64,000 nt of DNA from Ensifer adhaerens. GTDB taxonomy: Bacteria; Pseudomonadota; Alphaproteobacteria; Rhizobiales; Rhizobiaceae. The notes beneath the pieces are model-generated. The model did no database searches. It saw only the letters and a program-made list of their open reading frames with translations, and was not told where the DNA came from. The stretch covers positions 744,001 through 808,000 of the forward strand of contig NZ_JABEKT010000002.1 of the NCBI RefSeq assembly GCF_013283195.1. The letters run 5' to 3'. The position numbers and the translations under genes are program-made. This document shows positions 47,548 to 57,353 of this stretch, in pieces (positions within the stretch are counted from its first letter, which is position 1; each line of letters starts with the position of its first letter).

Positions 47548-47571
47548 GGCTATCCGGATGTCCGGATAGCC
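47548..47571 (+). repeat. Strong hairpin after the binding-protein gene
   Basis: GGCTATCCGGA (47548-47558) and TCCGGATAGCC (47561-47571) pair over 9 to 11 bases, 14 bases after the binding-protein stop and before the ATPase gene. No T run follows. It is the third such hairpin after a binding-protein gene in this window. Confidence 0.75.
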
Positions 47572-47599
47572 CGTCGAACGCATAAGAGTGGAGAAGGCG

Positions 47600-49147
47600 A
47601 TGACATCGCAGCCGGTCCTTCAGGTCCGCAACGTCACCAAGCACTTCGGGGCTGTGAAGGCGCTGACCAATGTGGATTTCAACCTGGAAAAGGGCGAGAT
47701 CCATGCGCTTTGCGGCGAGAATGGCGCCGGCAAATCCACGCTCATGAACATCATCGCCGGCGTGCTGCAGCCGAACGAGGGCGAAATCCTCGTCGACGGC
47801 ACGCCGACGAAGATCGCCTCGCCGGCCGCAGCCCAGTCGCTCGGCATCGGTCTCGTGCACCAGGAGATCGCGCTCTGCCCGGATGCGACGGTGGCCGAAA
47901 ACATGTTCATGGCCGCCACCAACCGGCGGCGTTCGCCGCTGATGAACTACGCCTCGCTTGCCCGCGACGCGCAAGACGTGATGAACCGGCTGGCGCCGAT
48001 CGACGTCCGCCGCAAGGTCGCCGACCTCTCCATTTCCAGCCAGCAACTGGTCGAGATCGCCAAGGCGCTGACGCTCGACTGCCGGGTGCTGATCCTCGAC
48101 GAGCCGACGGCGGCGCTGACGGAAGCCGAGGCGCAGGCGCTGTTCGGCATCATCCGCGACCTGAAGGCCGCTGGCATTTCCATCATCTATATCAGCCATC
48201 GCATGGCCGAGATTTTCAGCCTGTGCGACCGCGTCACCGTCTTTCGCGACGGCCGCCATGTCTCGACGGAGCGCATCGTCGATGTGACGCCCGATGACGT
48301 CGTTCGCCGCATGGTCGGCCGCGAGATCACCCAGCTCTATCCGCCGAAACAGGCAGCGGGCGAACAGTCCGACGAGGTCATCCTGTCGGTCCGCGGCATT
48401 GGCGACGGCGACTGCATCGATGGTGTCGGCTTCGAGCTGCGCAAGGGCGAAATCCTCGGGATCGGCGGACTGATCGGCTCCGGCCGCACGGAGATCGCCG
48501 AAACGATCTGCGGCCTGCGCCGGAAGGTGCGCGGCGAGGTGCTGCTGCATGGCAAGGCCCAGGCGATCGGCAACTACCGGAATGCGGTCGATGCCGGCAT
48601 CGTCTATCTCTCGGAGGACCGCAAGGGCTCCGGCGTGTTCGTCGACATGTCGATCGCCCAGAACATTTCGGTGCTGGACCTGAAGACGCTGACCGGGCCG
48701 CTTGGCTTGATGAATGCGAAGGCGGAAGCGGACCTCGCCAACGATTTCACCCGGCGGCTCGGCGTGCGCATGGGCGGTATCGGCATGCTGGTGTCGTCGC
48801 TCTCGGGCGGCAACCAGCAAAAGGTGGCCATCGCCAAGCAACTTGCGGTGCGGCCGAAAGTCATTCTCATGGACGAACCGACGCGCGGCATCGACGTCGG
48901 TGCCAAATCGGAAATTCATCGGCTGCTGCGCGATCTCGCGCGCTCAGGCATCGGCATCGTCGTCATCTCGTCGGAACTGCCCGAGCTTCTCGGGCTTTGC
49001 GATCGAGTGCTGGTCGTGCGCGAAGGCGGCATTGCCGGCGAACTCGGCGAGGCCGAGATGTCGGAAGAGGCGGTGATCCGTCTCGCATCCGGGGTCGGGC
49101 AACACAACAAACCAGAAAAAAGCAGGGCGGCCGAGCATGTTGCCTGA
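47600..49147 (+). CDS. Sugar ABC transporter ATP-binding protein (RbsA-type tandem)
   Basis: About 515 residues with two nucleotide-binding domains. The first has Walker [10 protein letters not shown], signature [15 protein letters not shown] and Walker [12 protein letters not shown]; the second has [10 protein letters not shown] and a clear signature [15 protein letters not shown] with [12 protein letters not shown] at 47600 has GGAGAAGG in front; a GTG at 47588 is possible. The end overlaps the alternative early start of the permease gene. Confidence 0.9.
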   Translation: MTSQPVLQVRNVTKHFGAVKALTNVDFNLEKGEIHALCGENGAGKSTLMNIIAGVLQPNEGEILVDGTPTKIASPAAAQSLGIGLVHQEIALCPDATVAENMFMAATNRRRSPLMNYASLARDAQDVMNRLAPIDVRRKVADLSISSQQLVEIAKALTLDCRVLILDEPTAALTEAEAQALFGIIRDLKAAGISIIYISHRMAEIFSLCDRVTVFRDGRHVSTERIVDVTPDDVVRRMVGREITQLYPPKQAAGEQSDEVILSVRGIGDGDCIDGVGFELRKGEILGIGGLIGSGRTEIAETICGLRRKVRGEVLLHGKAQAIGNYRNAVDAGIVYLSEDRKGSGVFVDMSIAQNISVLDLKTLTGPLGLMNAKAEADLANDFTRRLGVRMGGIGMLVSSLSGGNQQKVAIAKQLAVRPKVILMDEPTRGIDVGAKSEIHRLLRDLARSGIGIVVISSELPELLGLCDRVLVVREGGIAGELGEAEMSEEAVIRLASGVGQHNKPEKSRAAEHVA

Positions 49148-49175
49148 GACAAGCAGAGTGAATGGGGAGGTGGAA

Positions 49176-50165
49176 ATGGCAGTCGATACGGTGGTTGCAA
49201 CGCAGGTGCGGGTTCCGGCCTGGCGGCGCATCGGCACGATGCGCGAGGCAGGGCTGATCGCCATCATTCTCGCGCTCGGCATCATCATGAGCTTCGCCTC
49301 GCCGCACTTCCTCACCTTCGGCAACATGCGCGCGATGCTGATGAGCTTCTCGGTCGAGGGTATCGTCGTTGTCGGCATGACGATCCTGTTGATCGTCGGC
49401 GGCATCGACCTTGCTGTCGGATCGGTCGTCTGCTTTGCCATGGTGCTTGCCGGCTCGCTGTTCCTTGCCGGCGTCGACCCATGGACCGCTTCGCTCTGCG
49501 GGATCCTCGCAAGCAGCCTCATCGGCGCCATCATGGGCTTCTTCGTCACCGTGGTCGGGCTCAACCATTTCATCACTTCGCTTGCGGCAATGGTGATCGT
49601 GCGCGGCCTTTGCCTTGTCATCACCAAGGGCACTCCGCTGTCGCTGTTCACTCTGCCGGCATCTTTCAAGGCGGTCGGCCAGGGCACCTTCAACGGCATC
49701 CCCTATGTCATTCTGATCTTCGTCGCCGTCGTCGTCCTGTTCGACTTCCTGCTGCGCCGGGCGACCGCCTTTCGCAAGGTGTTCTATACCGGCAGCAACG
49801 AGAAGGCGGCGCTCTATTCCGGCATCAAGACCAAGCATGTGAAGTTCTGGGTGACCGTGCTCTGCTCGACGCTCGCCGGTGTCGCCGGCGTCATCTACAT
49901 GTCGCGCTTCGGCGCGGCCACGCCAACCTTCGGCGTCGGCATGGAACTCAACATCATCGCTGCAGCCGTCATCGGCGGGGCGTCGCTCAACGGCGGATCG
50001 GGTACGATCTTCGGCGCAATTCTCGGTATGGCTCTGTTGTCCGTCGTCACCAGTTCGCTGATCCTGCTCGACGTCTCGGTCTATTGGCAGGATATGATCA
50101 AGGGCTGCATTCTGCTCGCCGCCGTTTCCATCGACCATTTCCTGCATAAGCGGAAGGCCAGCTGA
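49176..50165 (+). CDS. Sugar ABC transporter permease (RbsC-type)
   Basis: About 329 residues of CUT2 permease: IVGGIDLAVGSVVCFAM, VGLNHFITSLAAMVIVRGL and AVIGGASLNGGSGTIFGAIL are the family hallmarks. ATG at 49176 with GGGGAGG upstream is favoured over an ATG at 49137 that overlaps the ATPase gene. The SorC-type regulator gene starts 2 bases after the stop. Confidence 0.88.
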   Translation: MAVDTVVATQVRVPAWRRIGTMREAGLIAIILALGIIMSFASPHFLTFGNMRAMLMSFSVEGIVVVGMTILLIVGGIDLAVGSVVCFAMVLAGSLFLAGVDPWTASLCGILASSLIGAIMGFFVTVVGLNHFITSLAAMVIVRGLCLVITKGTPLSLFTLPASFKAVGQGTFNGIPYVILIFVAVVVLFDFLLRRATAFRKVFYTGSNEKAALYSGIKTKHVKFWVTVLCSTLAGVAGVIYMSRFGAATPTFGVGMELNIIAAAVIGGASLNGGSGTIFGAILGMALLSVVTSSLILLDVSVYWQDMIKGCILLAAVSIDHFLHKRKAS

Positions 50166-50167
50166 CC

Positions 50168-51178
50168 ATGCCGATCGCCAATTCCAATCAGAACATCATC
50201 TCCAGCGCCCGCGAGGAACTCGTCGTCGCCCGGCAGATGCACCAGGCGCTGGTGCTGCACTTCCTCGAAGGCCTGACCCAGTCGCAGATTGCCGAACGGC
50301 TCGGCATTTCCCAGCCGACGGTCAACCGTCTGATCAAGCGCGGCCGCCAGCTCGGCCTCGTCGAAATCAAGATCAAGTCGCCGATCGAGCCGCTCGTCGA
50401 CATGGAAGAGCAATTGCTGGCGCTCGGCGGTATCAGCCGCGCCGTCGTCGTCCCGACCGTGTCGGACAATCAGCAGACGGCGCTGCAGGCTGTGGGTGAA
50501 GCCGCCGCCCGTCTGCTGATGGAAGAGATCGCCGACGGCGACACCATCTGCATCACCGGCGGCAAGGGCGTCAGCGCCGTCGTTGCGGGCCTGCATCCGT
50601 CGCGGCGTCTCGACGTCGAGGTGATCCCGGCGACGGGCTGTGTCCAGGGCAAGCACTATACCGACGTCAACCACGTCTCGACGCTGATGGCGGACCGGCT
50701 CGGCGGCAGGTCCTACCAGATCCATGCGCCGCTCTTTGCCGATAGCGCGGCCGAGCGCGCCATGCTTATCAACATGCGCTCCGTGGCGGATGTCTTCAAA
50801 CGGGCGAGGGAAGCCAAGGTCGCGATCGTCGGCATCGGTTCGATCCTTTCCGACGATTCGAGCTACTACGACCTGCACCCGTCCTCGAGCACCGACCGCG
50901 CCGCGATCCAGCGCTCGGGCGCAAGCTGCGAACTGCTGGCGCACCTGCTCGATGACCAGGGCCGGGTCTGCGACTACAGCCTCAACCGCTCGCTGGTTTC
51001 GCTCACCCTCGACGAGTTCGCTTCGATACCGACGAAGATCGGGGTTGCGAGCGGGCCGAACAAGGCCGGTCCCATTCTCAGCGTCCTGCGCGGCAGGCAT
51101 CTCGATACACTCGTGACCGACGAGGCGACCGGCGAGCGCATCCTTGCCATGGCAAGCGAAAAGGGACTTTCGGCATGA
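50168..51178 (+). CDS. SorC-family sugar-binding transcriptional regulator
   Basis: A 336-residue regulator: N-terminal helix-turn-helix (FLEGLTQSQIAERLGISQPT, then VNRLIKRGRQLGLV) and a C-terminal sugar-phosphate-binding domain (GDTICITGGKGVSAVVAGL, KVAIVGIGSIL, IGVASGPNKAGPILSVLRGR). Proteins of this family (SorC, DeoR-like LsrR, and EryD of erythritol loci) respond to phosphorylated sugars. It is encoded inside the operon, directly after the importer, and overlaps the next gene by 4 bases, so autoregulation of the whole operon is likely. Confidence 0.9.
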   Translation: MPIANSNQNIISSAREELVVARQMHQALVLHFLEGLTQSQIAERLGISQPTVNRLIKRGRQLGLVEIKIKSPIEPLVDMEEQLLALGGISRAVVVPTVSDNQQTALQAVGEAAARLLMEEIADGDTICITGGKGVSAVVAGLHPSRRLDVEVIPATGCVQGKHYTDVNHVSTLMADRLGGRSYQIHAPLFADSAAERAMLINMRSVADVFKRAREAKVAIVGIGSILSDDSSYYDLHPSSSTDRAAIQRSGASCELLAHLLDDQGRVCDYSLNRSLVSLTLDEFASIPTKIGVASGPNKAGPILSVLRGRHLDTLVTDEATGERILAMASEKGLSA

Positions 51179-52170
51179 GCAGTGAACAGTTGACGCGCGA
51201 GATCGGCCGCTCCGGTGTCAAGGCATCCGCCGTCGGGCTCGGCACCTGGGCGATCGGTGGCTGGATGTGGGGCGGAACGGATGAGGCCGAGTCTATTGCC
51301 GCCATCCAGGCCTCGCTCGATGCCGGCGTGACCCTGATCGATACGGCGCCCGCCTATGGCCTCGGGCGCTCCGAGGAAATCGTCGGCAAGGCGCTCGCCG
51401 GCCGCCGCGACAAGGCTGTCATCGCCACCAAATGCGGCCTCGTCTGGCACACGACGAAAGGTAAGCATTTCTTCGACCAGGACGGCAAGCCGGTTCATCG
51501 CTACCTCGGCCGCGACGCCATCATGCACGAGGTGGAACAGAGCCTGAAGCGGCTCGGGACCGACTATATCGATCTCTACATCACCCATTGGCAGGACCCG
51601 ACGACGCCGATCGAAGAGACAGTGCGCGCACTCGAGGACCTGAAAAATGCTGGCAAGATCCGCGCGATCGGCGCCAGCAATGTCGACCGGTCCGAGCTGG
51701 AGGCCTACATCGCCACCGGCCGCCTCGATGCGATCCAGGAGCGCTTCAGCATGATGGACCGCGAGATCGAGGCGGAGCTCCTGCCGCTGACCACGAAAAA
51801 CGGCGTCGCGACCCTCAGCTATTCCTCGCTCGCCCTGGGTCTCCTGTCCGGCACCGTCGGTCCGGACCGGATGTTTTCAGGCGACGATCAGCGCCGCGAC
51901 AATCCGCGCTTCTCGGTCGGCAACCGCGAAAAGGCGACGGCCTTTGCCGGTGCGATCCGCCCGATTGCCGAAAAGCATGGAGCCAGCATCGCGCAGACGG
52001 TCATTGCCTGGACGCTCGCCCAGCCCGGCGTCACGTTTGCGCTCTGCGGCGCACGCAATCCGGCGCAGGCGCTCGACAATGCCCGGGCCGGCACGATCCG
52101 GCTCGACGGCCCGGATCTCGCGGCGATCGACGAAGCGATAGCGGCGAAACTCGCCCACATGGATAGGTAA
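51175..52170 (+). CDS. Aldo/keto reductase
   Basis: A 331-residue TIM-barrel NADPH oxidoreductase. The catalytic tetrad is visible: Asp in TLIDTAPAYGLGRSE with Tyr, Lys in VIATKCGLVW, and His in YITHWQDP. The C-terminal QTVIAWTLAQPGVTFALCGA and NPAQALDNA form the NADP site. It could reduce the aldehyde released by the aldolase or oxidise an imported polyol. The start overlaps the regulator gene by 4 bases and is followed 12 bases later by the GlpD-like gene. Confidence 0.88.
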   Translation: MSSEQLTREIGRSGVKASAVGLGTWAIGGWMWGGTDEAESIAAIQASLDAGVTLIDTAPAYGLGRSEEIVGKALAGRRDKAVIATKCGLVWHTTKGKHFFDQDGKPVHRYLGRDAIMHEVEQSLKRLGTDYIDLYITHWQDPTTPIEETVRALEDLKNAGKIRAIGASNVDRSELEAYIATGRLDAIQERFSMMDREIEAELLPLTTKNGVATLSYSSLALGLLSGTVGPDRMFSGDDQRRDNPRFSVGNREKATAFAGAIRPIAEKHGASIAQTVIAWTLAQPGVTFALCGARNPAQALDNARAGTIRLDGPDLAAIDEAIAAKLAHMDR

Positions 52171-52182
52171 CGGACCGCCATC

Positions 52183-53931
52183 ATGAACCGAGAAGAGATC
52201 TTTGACGGGCTCCGCCAGAGCCCGAAGGTGGACGTCTGCGTGCTGGGCGGCGGCATCAACGGCCTCAGCGTCTTTCGCGAGCTGGCGCTGCAGGGCGTCA
52301 ATGTCGTGCTCGTCGAGAAACACGATTTCTGTTCCGGTGCCAGCGCCGCACTCTCGCGCATGGTTCATGGCGGATTGCGCTATCTCGAAAACGGTGAATT
52401 CAGCCTGGTGCGGGAATCGCTCGTCGAGCGCGACCGGCTGCTGCGCAACGCGCCGCATTATGTCGGTCCGTTGCCGACGACGGTTCCCGTCTTTGATGTG
52501 TTCTCCGGCCTTGCCAACGGCGCCGTCCGGTTTCTCGGACTGTCCCGTCGGCCGAGCCGCCGCGGTGCTATCGTCATCAAGGCGGGGCTCGCGATCTACG
52601 ATTTCCTGACGCGCAAGCGCGCCTTGATGCCCCGCCACGAATTTCGCGGACGGCGCTCGACGCTGACGAGGTGGCCGGCGCTCAATCCTGCAATCAAGAA
52701 TTCCGCCACTTACTACGACGCCTGGGTCAGCCAGCCCGAGCGCCTCGGCATCGAACTGCTCGAGGACGGACTGTCTGCCGGCATTCACGCACGGGCCGTC
52801 AATTATGCCAAACTCGAACTGACCACCCCGGGACGCTACGTGATTAAGGACACGGTCGGCGGCACGGAGATTTCGATCGATCCGGGCCTGATCGTCAACG
52901 CGACAGGCGGCTGGATCGACATCGCCAATCAGGGCCTGTTTTCCGAGGCTGCCCGTCCGGCACCCCTGATGGGCGGCACCAAGGGCTCGCACCTGATCAT
53001 CGACAACGACGATCTGACGCGCGCGCTCGATGGTCACATGATCTACTACGAGAACGAGGACGGGCGCATCTGCATCCTATTTCCCTATCTCGGCAAGGTC
53101 CTGGTCGGCTCCACCGACATTCGCGTCGACGATCCCGAAACCGTGCGCTGCGAGACGGCGGAACGGGACTATATCCTGCAGTCGCTCGCCTTCGTGCTGC
53201 CGACGATCAAGGTTAGAACCGAAGATATTGTTTTCCAGTTCTCAGGTGTGCGGCCGCTGCCGGCGAGCAAGGACAATTTTACCGGCCGCATTCCGCGCGA
53301 TCACTATTGCACCTTCGTCGGGACCGCCGATGCCGGGCCGCCGGTCTTGTGCATGATCGGTGGCAAATGGACGACCTTCCGCTCATTCGGCGAACTGGCG
53401 GCCGATCTGGTGCTGGAGCGATTGGCCAGACCTCGGCAGATCACAACGGCCGATCGGGCAATCGGCGGCGGCCGAAATTTTCCAGCCGATCGCGAGGCCT
53501 GGATTGCGCGGGTCGCCGCGGCAACGGCGCTTTCGCCAGCGCGTGTCGAAACGCTGTTCGAACGCTACGGCACGGACGCCGAGCGCGTCGCGGACTTCAT
53601 TGCGGCAGGTCCTGATGCGCCGCTTCCGCACCCCGGTTACTCGGACCGCGAAATCCAGCTGCTGATGCGCAGTGAAAAGGTCGAGCATCTCGACGACTTG
53701 CTGCTACGTCGCACGACGCTGGCAATCACTGGCGAACTCTCTCTCGAGATGGCGGACGCCGTGCTCGCACTGCTGGCCGCCGAAAAGCACTGGCCCGTGG
53801 CCCGCCAAGCGCAGGAGCGCACCCGTTTTCTCACCCTTCTCCTCGAACGCCATGGCGTCGACGAAGACATGCTTTCCGCACGGAACGAACAAAGGAGTGC
53901 ATTATGCGAAACAACCGCAAGGTCCGGATGA
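52183..53931 (+). CDS. FAD-dependent glycerol-3-phosphate dehydrogenase family protein (GlpD/EryB-like)
   Basis: A 582-residue flavoprotein with the dinucleotide-binding start CVLGGGINGLSVFRELALQG, the GlpD motif LSRMVHGGLRYLENGEFSLV, and VGSTDIRVDDPE further on. GlpD homologues oxidise glycerol-3-phosphate; relatives such as EryB oxidise polyol phosphates (erythritol-4-phosphate). Location between an aldo/keto reductase and an aldolase, with an FGGY kinase downstream, argues for a polyol phosphate other than glycerol-3-phosphate. Its last 28 bases overlap the aldolase gene. Confidence 0.85.
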   Translation: MNREEIFDGLRQSPKVDVCVLGGGINGLSVFRELALQGVNVVLVEKHDFCSGASAALSRMVHGGLRYLENGEFSLVRESLVERDRLLRNAPHYVGPLPTTVPVFDVFSGLANGAVRFLGLSRRPSRRGAIVIKAGLAIYDFLTRKRALMPRHEFRGRRSTLTRWPALNPAIKNSATYYDAWVSQPERLGIELLEDGLSAGIHARAVNYAKLELTTPGRYVIKDTVGGTEISIDPGLIVNATGGWIDIANQGLFSEAARPAPLMGGTKGSHLIIDNDDLTRALDGHMIYYENEDGRICILFPYLGKVLVGSTDIRVDDPETVRCETAERDYILQSLAFVLPTIKVRTEDIVFQFSGVRPLPASKDNFTGRIPRDHYCTFVGTADAGPPVLCMIGGKWTTFRSFGELAADLVLERLARPRQITTADRAIGGGRNFPADREAWIARVAAATALSPARVETLFERYGTDAERVADFIAAGPDAPLPHPGYSDREIQLLMRSEKVEHLDDLLLRRTTLAITGELSLEMADAVLALLAAEKHWPVARQAQERTRFLTLLLERHGVDEDMLSARNEQRSALCETTARSG

Positions 53932-54746
53932 ACCGTCTCTTTGGCGCAGGACGCTGCCTGGACGTGGCCATCGACCATGGCGTCTGCAACGAACCGTCCT
54001 TCCTCGACGGCCTTGAGAATATGGAGGCCGTCGTCAAGGCGCTGGTCGATGCCAGGCCCGACGCAATCCAGATGAATTACGGCCAGGCTGATCTGCTTCA
54101 GGATATTCCCGGCAAGGACAAGCCTGCCTTGGTCATGCGCATCGACATGGGCAATCCCTACAACCGCATTCGCCACCGCGACATGTGGGCGGTGTTGCAG
54201 AACGAGGCCGAACCGCTGATCGGCGCGCTGGAGATGGATGCGGCCTGCGTGGTCGTCAACCTGTTCATGCTTCCGGACGAGCCGGACCTCTTCCGCCAGT
54301 GCGTCGCCAACATTTCCCGCGTGCGCGCCGATTGCGAAAAATACGGCATGCCGCTGATGATCGAGCCGCTTGTGATGCAGCCGGTGACCGAGCGCGGCGG
54401 CTACATGGTCGATGGCGATGCGGAGAAAATCGTCACGCTGACAAGGCTTGCCCGCGAAATGGGTGCCGACATCGTCAAGGCCGATCCGACAACCAACGCG
54501 GAAGATTTCCACCGGGTGGTCGAGGCGGCGCGCTGCCCGGTTCTGGTGCGTGGCGGCGGCAAGGAAGACCTGCGCGCCGTGTTCGACAAGTCCGCGGCCT
54601 TGATGCGACAGGGCGCTGTCGGCATGGTCTACGGGCGAAACATCTACCAGCATGCAAACCCGAGCGCCGTCGTCCGGGGCTTGATGGCGATCGTGCACGA
54701 CGACGCCGATGGCGAAGCCGCCTTCGCATTGTATCAGCAGGGTTGA
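53904..54746 (+). CDS. Class I aldolase of the DhnA/DeoC/LsrF family
   Basis: A 280-residue TIM barrel with the Schiff-base lysine likely Lys192 in GADIVKADPTTN and the phosphate site in PVLVRGGGKED and VGMVYGRNIYQH. Homologues include FbaB-type aldolases and LsrF, which process sugar phosphates. The ATG at 53904 has AAAGGAG upstream and the gene overlaps the GlpD-like gene. The natural substrate would be the ketose phosphate made by the dehydrogenase and kinase of this operon, giving DHAP and an aldehyde. Confidence 0.85.
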   Translation: MRNNRKVRMNRLFGAGRCLDVAIDHGVCNEPSFLDGLENMEAVVKALVDARPDAIQMNYGQADLLQDIPGKDKPALVMRIDMGNPYNRIRHRDMWAVLQNEAEPLIGALEMDAACVVVNLFMLPDEPDLFRQCVANISRVRADCEKYGMPLMIEPLVMQPVTERGGYMVDGDAEKIVTLTRLAREMGADIVKADPTTNAEDFHRVVEAARCPVLVRGGGKEDLRAVFDKSAALMRQGAVGMVYGRNIYQHANPSAVVRGLMAIVHDDADGEAAFALYQQG

Positions 54747-54800
54747 TCTCGGCCAGGCTGGTATAAGGACGACGATCCGAACCTTGGGAGGGGTTCTTCA

Positions 54801-56333
54801 ATGGCAGACTATCTTCTGGGACTCGACGCCGGAAACACCGTGATCAAGGCGGTGATCTTCGACCTTGAGGGCAATGAGATCGCGGCGGCTGCGCAGGAGG
54901 GGCACAGCCGGGTGCCGCGGCCCGGGCATGTCGAGCGGGGGCTCGAGGAACTGTGGACCCATGCCCGGGCAGTCATCCGCCAATGCGTCGAGCGGGCCGG
55001 CATCAGCGCCGAGGAAATCGTCACGATCGGTTGTGCGGGCCATGGCAACGGCCTTTACGCGCTCGATCAAGGCGGCGAACCGCTTCTCGGCATCCAGTCG
55101 CTCGACACCCGCGCCGGTGGGCTGGTCGAGGAATGGAAGGCTCAAGGGGTCGGCGACCGGACCTACGCCATCGGCCGGCAACGCCCCTGGCCGTCACAGA
55201 CGCCAACCCTGCTCGCCTGGCTCAAGCGCTACCAACCGGAGACCTTCGGCAGGATAGGTACGGTGTTCCTGTGCAAGGATTTCATCGTCAACCGCCTGAC
55301 CGGCAAACGGGTCAGCGATGTCTCTGATATGACCGGTTGCGGTCTCCTGAATGTCGTCAACCGGCGCTACGATCGTGATCTGATGGCCGCCTTCGATCTC
55401 GGCGAGGCAACCGGCCTGTTGCCGGATCTTGCCGAAAGTGCCGATGTTGTCGGCACCGTGACGCCGGAGGCGGCGGCGCAGACAGGGCTGGCCGCTGGCA
55501 CGCCGGTGGTCGGCGGTCTCTTCGATGTCATCGCTTCGGCCGTCGGCTCAGGCGTTACCCGCACTGGCGCTGCCTCGATCATCGCGGGGACATGGAGCAT
55601 CAATCAGGTCATCATCGACGGCCCCGACCTTTCCGGTCCGGTCTTCATGTCCTCCACCTTCGATCGCAGCCGCTATATGGCGATCGAATCGAGCGCGACC
55701 TCGGCGGCCAATCTCGAATGGCTGGTGCGCGAGTTCTTCGCAGAAAGCGGCATCGAAGACGGGCGATCGCCATACGATGTCTGCTGCGCGCTTGCAGCCG
55801 ATATCGAGCCGGCCGCCAACGACCCGATCTATCATCCTTTCCTGTATGGCGCGCAGCAGGACGGCAATGCCCGTGCCGGGTTCTACGGCGTCGCCGGTTG
55901 GCACACGAAAGGCCATCTCGTTCGCGCGGTTCTCGAAGGTGTGGCCTTCGGCCATCGCCAGCATATCGCCACCATGCGTTCGGCAGGCGCGACCTTCGAC
56001 GAAGCGGTGCTTTCGGGCGGTGGGTCGCGCAGCCTGATCTGGCCGCAGATCTTTGCCGACGTGCTCGGGGTTCCGGTGTCGGTCGCCCGCTCGCGCGAGA
56101 CCGGCGCGCTGGGGGCCGCAATCGCCGCCGGCACGGGGGCAGGCATCTTTGCTGATTTCTCGGAAGGTGCCGCAGCGATGGTGAAGACGGAACGTCACTA
56201 CCGCCCGAACGCCGCCATGGCGCGGCATTACACGCGACGCTACGAGCTTTATCGGGATATTGCCGACGCAATGGCGCCAATCTGGCGGCGGCTTTCGAAC
56301 GCCGAAGTCGAGGTCTCGGAGGCTGCGGCTTAG
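54801..56333 (+). CDS. FGGY family carbohydrate kinase
   Basis: A 510-residue kinase of the hexokinase/Hsp70 fold. The N-terminal LLGLDAGNTVIKAVIFDLEG and the ATPase segment VLSGGGSRSLIWPQIFADVL are diagnostic; GNGLYALDQGGEPLLGIQSL resembles ribulokinase/xylulokinase and L-xylulose-type kinases. Substrates of close relatives are polyols and ketoses. It is the last gene of the operon, and GGGAGGGG precedes the ATG. Confidence 0.87.
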   Translation: MADYLLGLDAGNTVIKAVIFDLEGNEIAAAAQEGHSRVPRPGHVERGLEELWTHARAVIRQCVERAGISAEEIVTIGCAGHGNGLYALDQGGEPLLGIQSLDTRAGGLVEEWKAQGVGDRTYAIGRQRPWPSQTPTLLAWLKRYQPETFGRIGTVFLCKDFIVNRLTGKRVSDVSDMTGCGLLNVVNRRYDRDLMAAFDLGEATGLLPDLAESADVVGTVTPEAAAQTGLAAGTPVVGGLFDVIASAVGSGVTRTGAASIIAGTWSINQVIIDGPDLSGPVFMSSTFDRSRYMAIESSATSAANLEWLVREFFAESGIEDGRSPYDVCCALAADIEPAANDPIYHPFLYGAQQDGNARAGFYGVAGWHTKGHLVRAVLEGVAFGHRQHIATMRSAGATFDEAVLSGGGSRSLIWPQIFADVLGVPVSVARSRETGALGAAIAAGTGAGIFADFSEGAAAMVKTERHYRPNAAMARHYTRRYELYRDIADAMAPIWRRLSNAEVEVSEAAA

Positions 56334-56492
56334 GCACGGAGGGACGGGCGGGCAACCTTGCCGCCGTTCGCGCGGAAGGTCGAAACGTGAAGGCGAGGGC
56401 CGCGCCGGCCGTCGCCTTGGTCGTTCCATTTCGATCTGAGCGCCGCCGCCTTGGGAGGAATGGGCAACGGCGCAGGGATCACGTGAGAAACA

Positions 56493-57131
56493 TCAGAAGC
56501 GCATGTTTACGCCGGCCTTGATGACATGGCTGTTGATGTCCTTCTCGCTCGATCCGAAGGCCGTGTTGGTGCGCACATCAGGGGTGGTGATGTAGTTGTA
56601 TTCGATTTTTGCCGACAGGCCGCCGGCAAAGGCCTGTTCGACGCCGGCGCCGAGCAGATAGCCGCCCTTGAAACCGACATCGTTCTGAACGCCGCCATCC
56701 TTCTTGTAGCTGGTCATGGCATAACCGGCGGTGCCGTAAACAAGCGTCTGATCGAACGACAGGCCGGCCTTCGCCTTGATCGCGCCGCGCCATTTCTCCT
56801 TGAGTTTGCCGCCGCTGACATTGTGTTCCGTATCGCCGAGATAGGAGCCTTCGATTTCAGCGCCGACGATGCCCGGACCCATCTGCATGTTGTAGCCAGC
56901 CTGAGCACCGAAGGCGACGCCGTTGCGGTCGGCAAAAGGATTGGGGCTGCCGGTAAAGCCGAGACCGCCATGTGCGCCGACATAGGCACCACTCCAGTTG
57001 AAGGCGGGCGGATCCTGGTAGGAGGACGCCGGTTCCGGCGAATAGGGGTCGGCGGCCCGTGCCTGTTGCATACCGGCTGTTGCCAGGAAGGCGATACCGA
57101 GCCAGAGGGAAAGTTTGTAATGCTGCTGCAT
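56493..57131 (-). CDS. Outer-membrane beta-barrel protein (Omp25/RopB-like)
   Basis: A 212-residue protein with signal peptide (LWLGIAFLATAGMQQARAAD) and an eight-strand barrel pattern: NWSGAYVGAHGGLGF, AQAGYNMQMGPGIVGAEIEGS, YGTAGYAMTSYKK and a C-terminal VIKAGVNMRF ending in Phe, the outer-membrane assembly signal. It belongs to the Omp25/Omp31-type group of Rhizobiales, often involved in envelope integrity. ATG at 57131 follows CGGAGC; an ATG at 57152 is an alternative. It converges on the kinase gene. Confidence 0.88.
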   Translation of the reverse strand: MQQHYKLSLWLGIAFLATAGMQQARAADPYSPEPASSYQDPPAFNWSGAYVGAHGGLGFTGSPNPFADRNGVAFGAQAGYNMQMGPGIVGAEIEGSYLGDTEHNVSGGKLKEKWRGAIKAKAGLSFDQTLVYGTAGYAMTSYKKDGGVQNDVGFKGGYLLGAGVEQAFAGGLSAKIEYNYITTPDVRTNTAFGSSEKDINSHVIKAGVNMRF

Positions 57132-57353
57132 GGCGTTGCTCCGTGGATTGGACATGGCGCCGGAATGGCGCTCTCATCTCCGCTCGCTGTTTCGCGCCGG
57201 TCTGGCGCGATCATCGATGCTGGAAGATGTGCGCATTTGTGCGCCGCGCGGATTGCATCAACATTGCAAATATCGAGTAAAGTGCTGATTTCATTATTAA
57301 TAACCTGTTATCCTCTGTGGCGAAGCCAAGGCAAGCCGACGCTCGCGCCCGTC

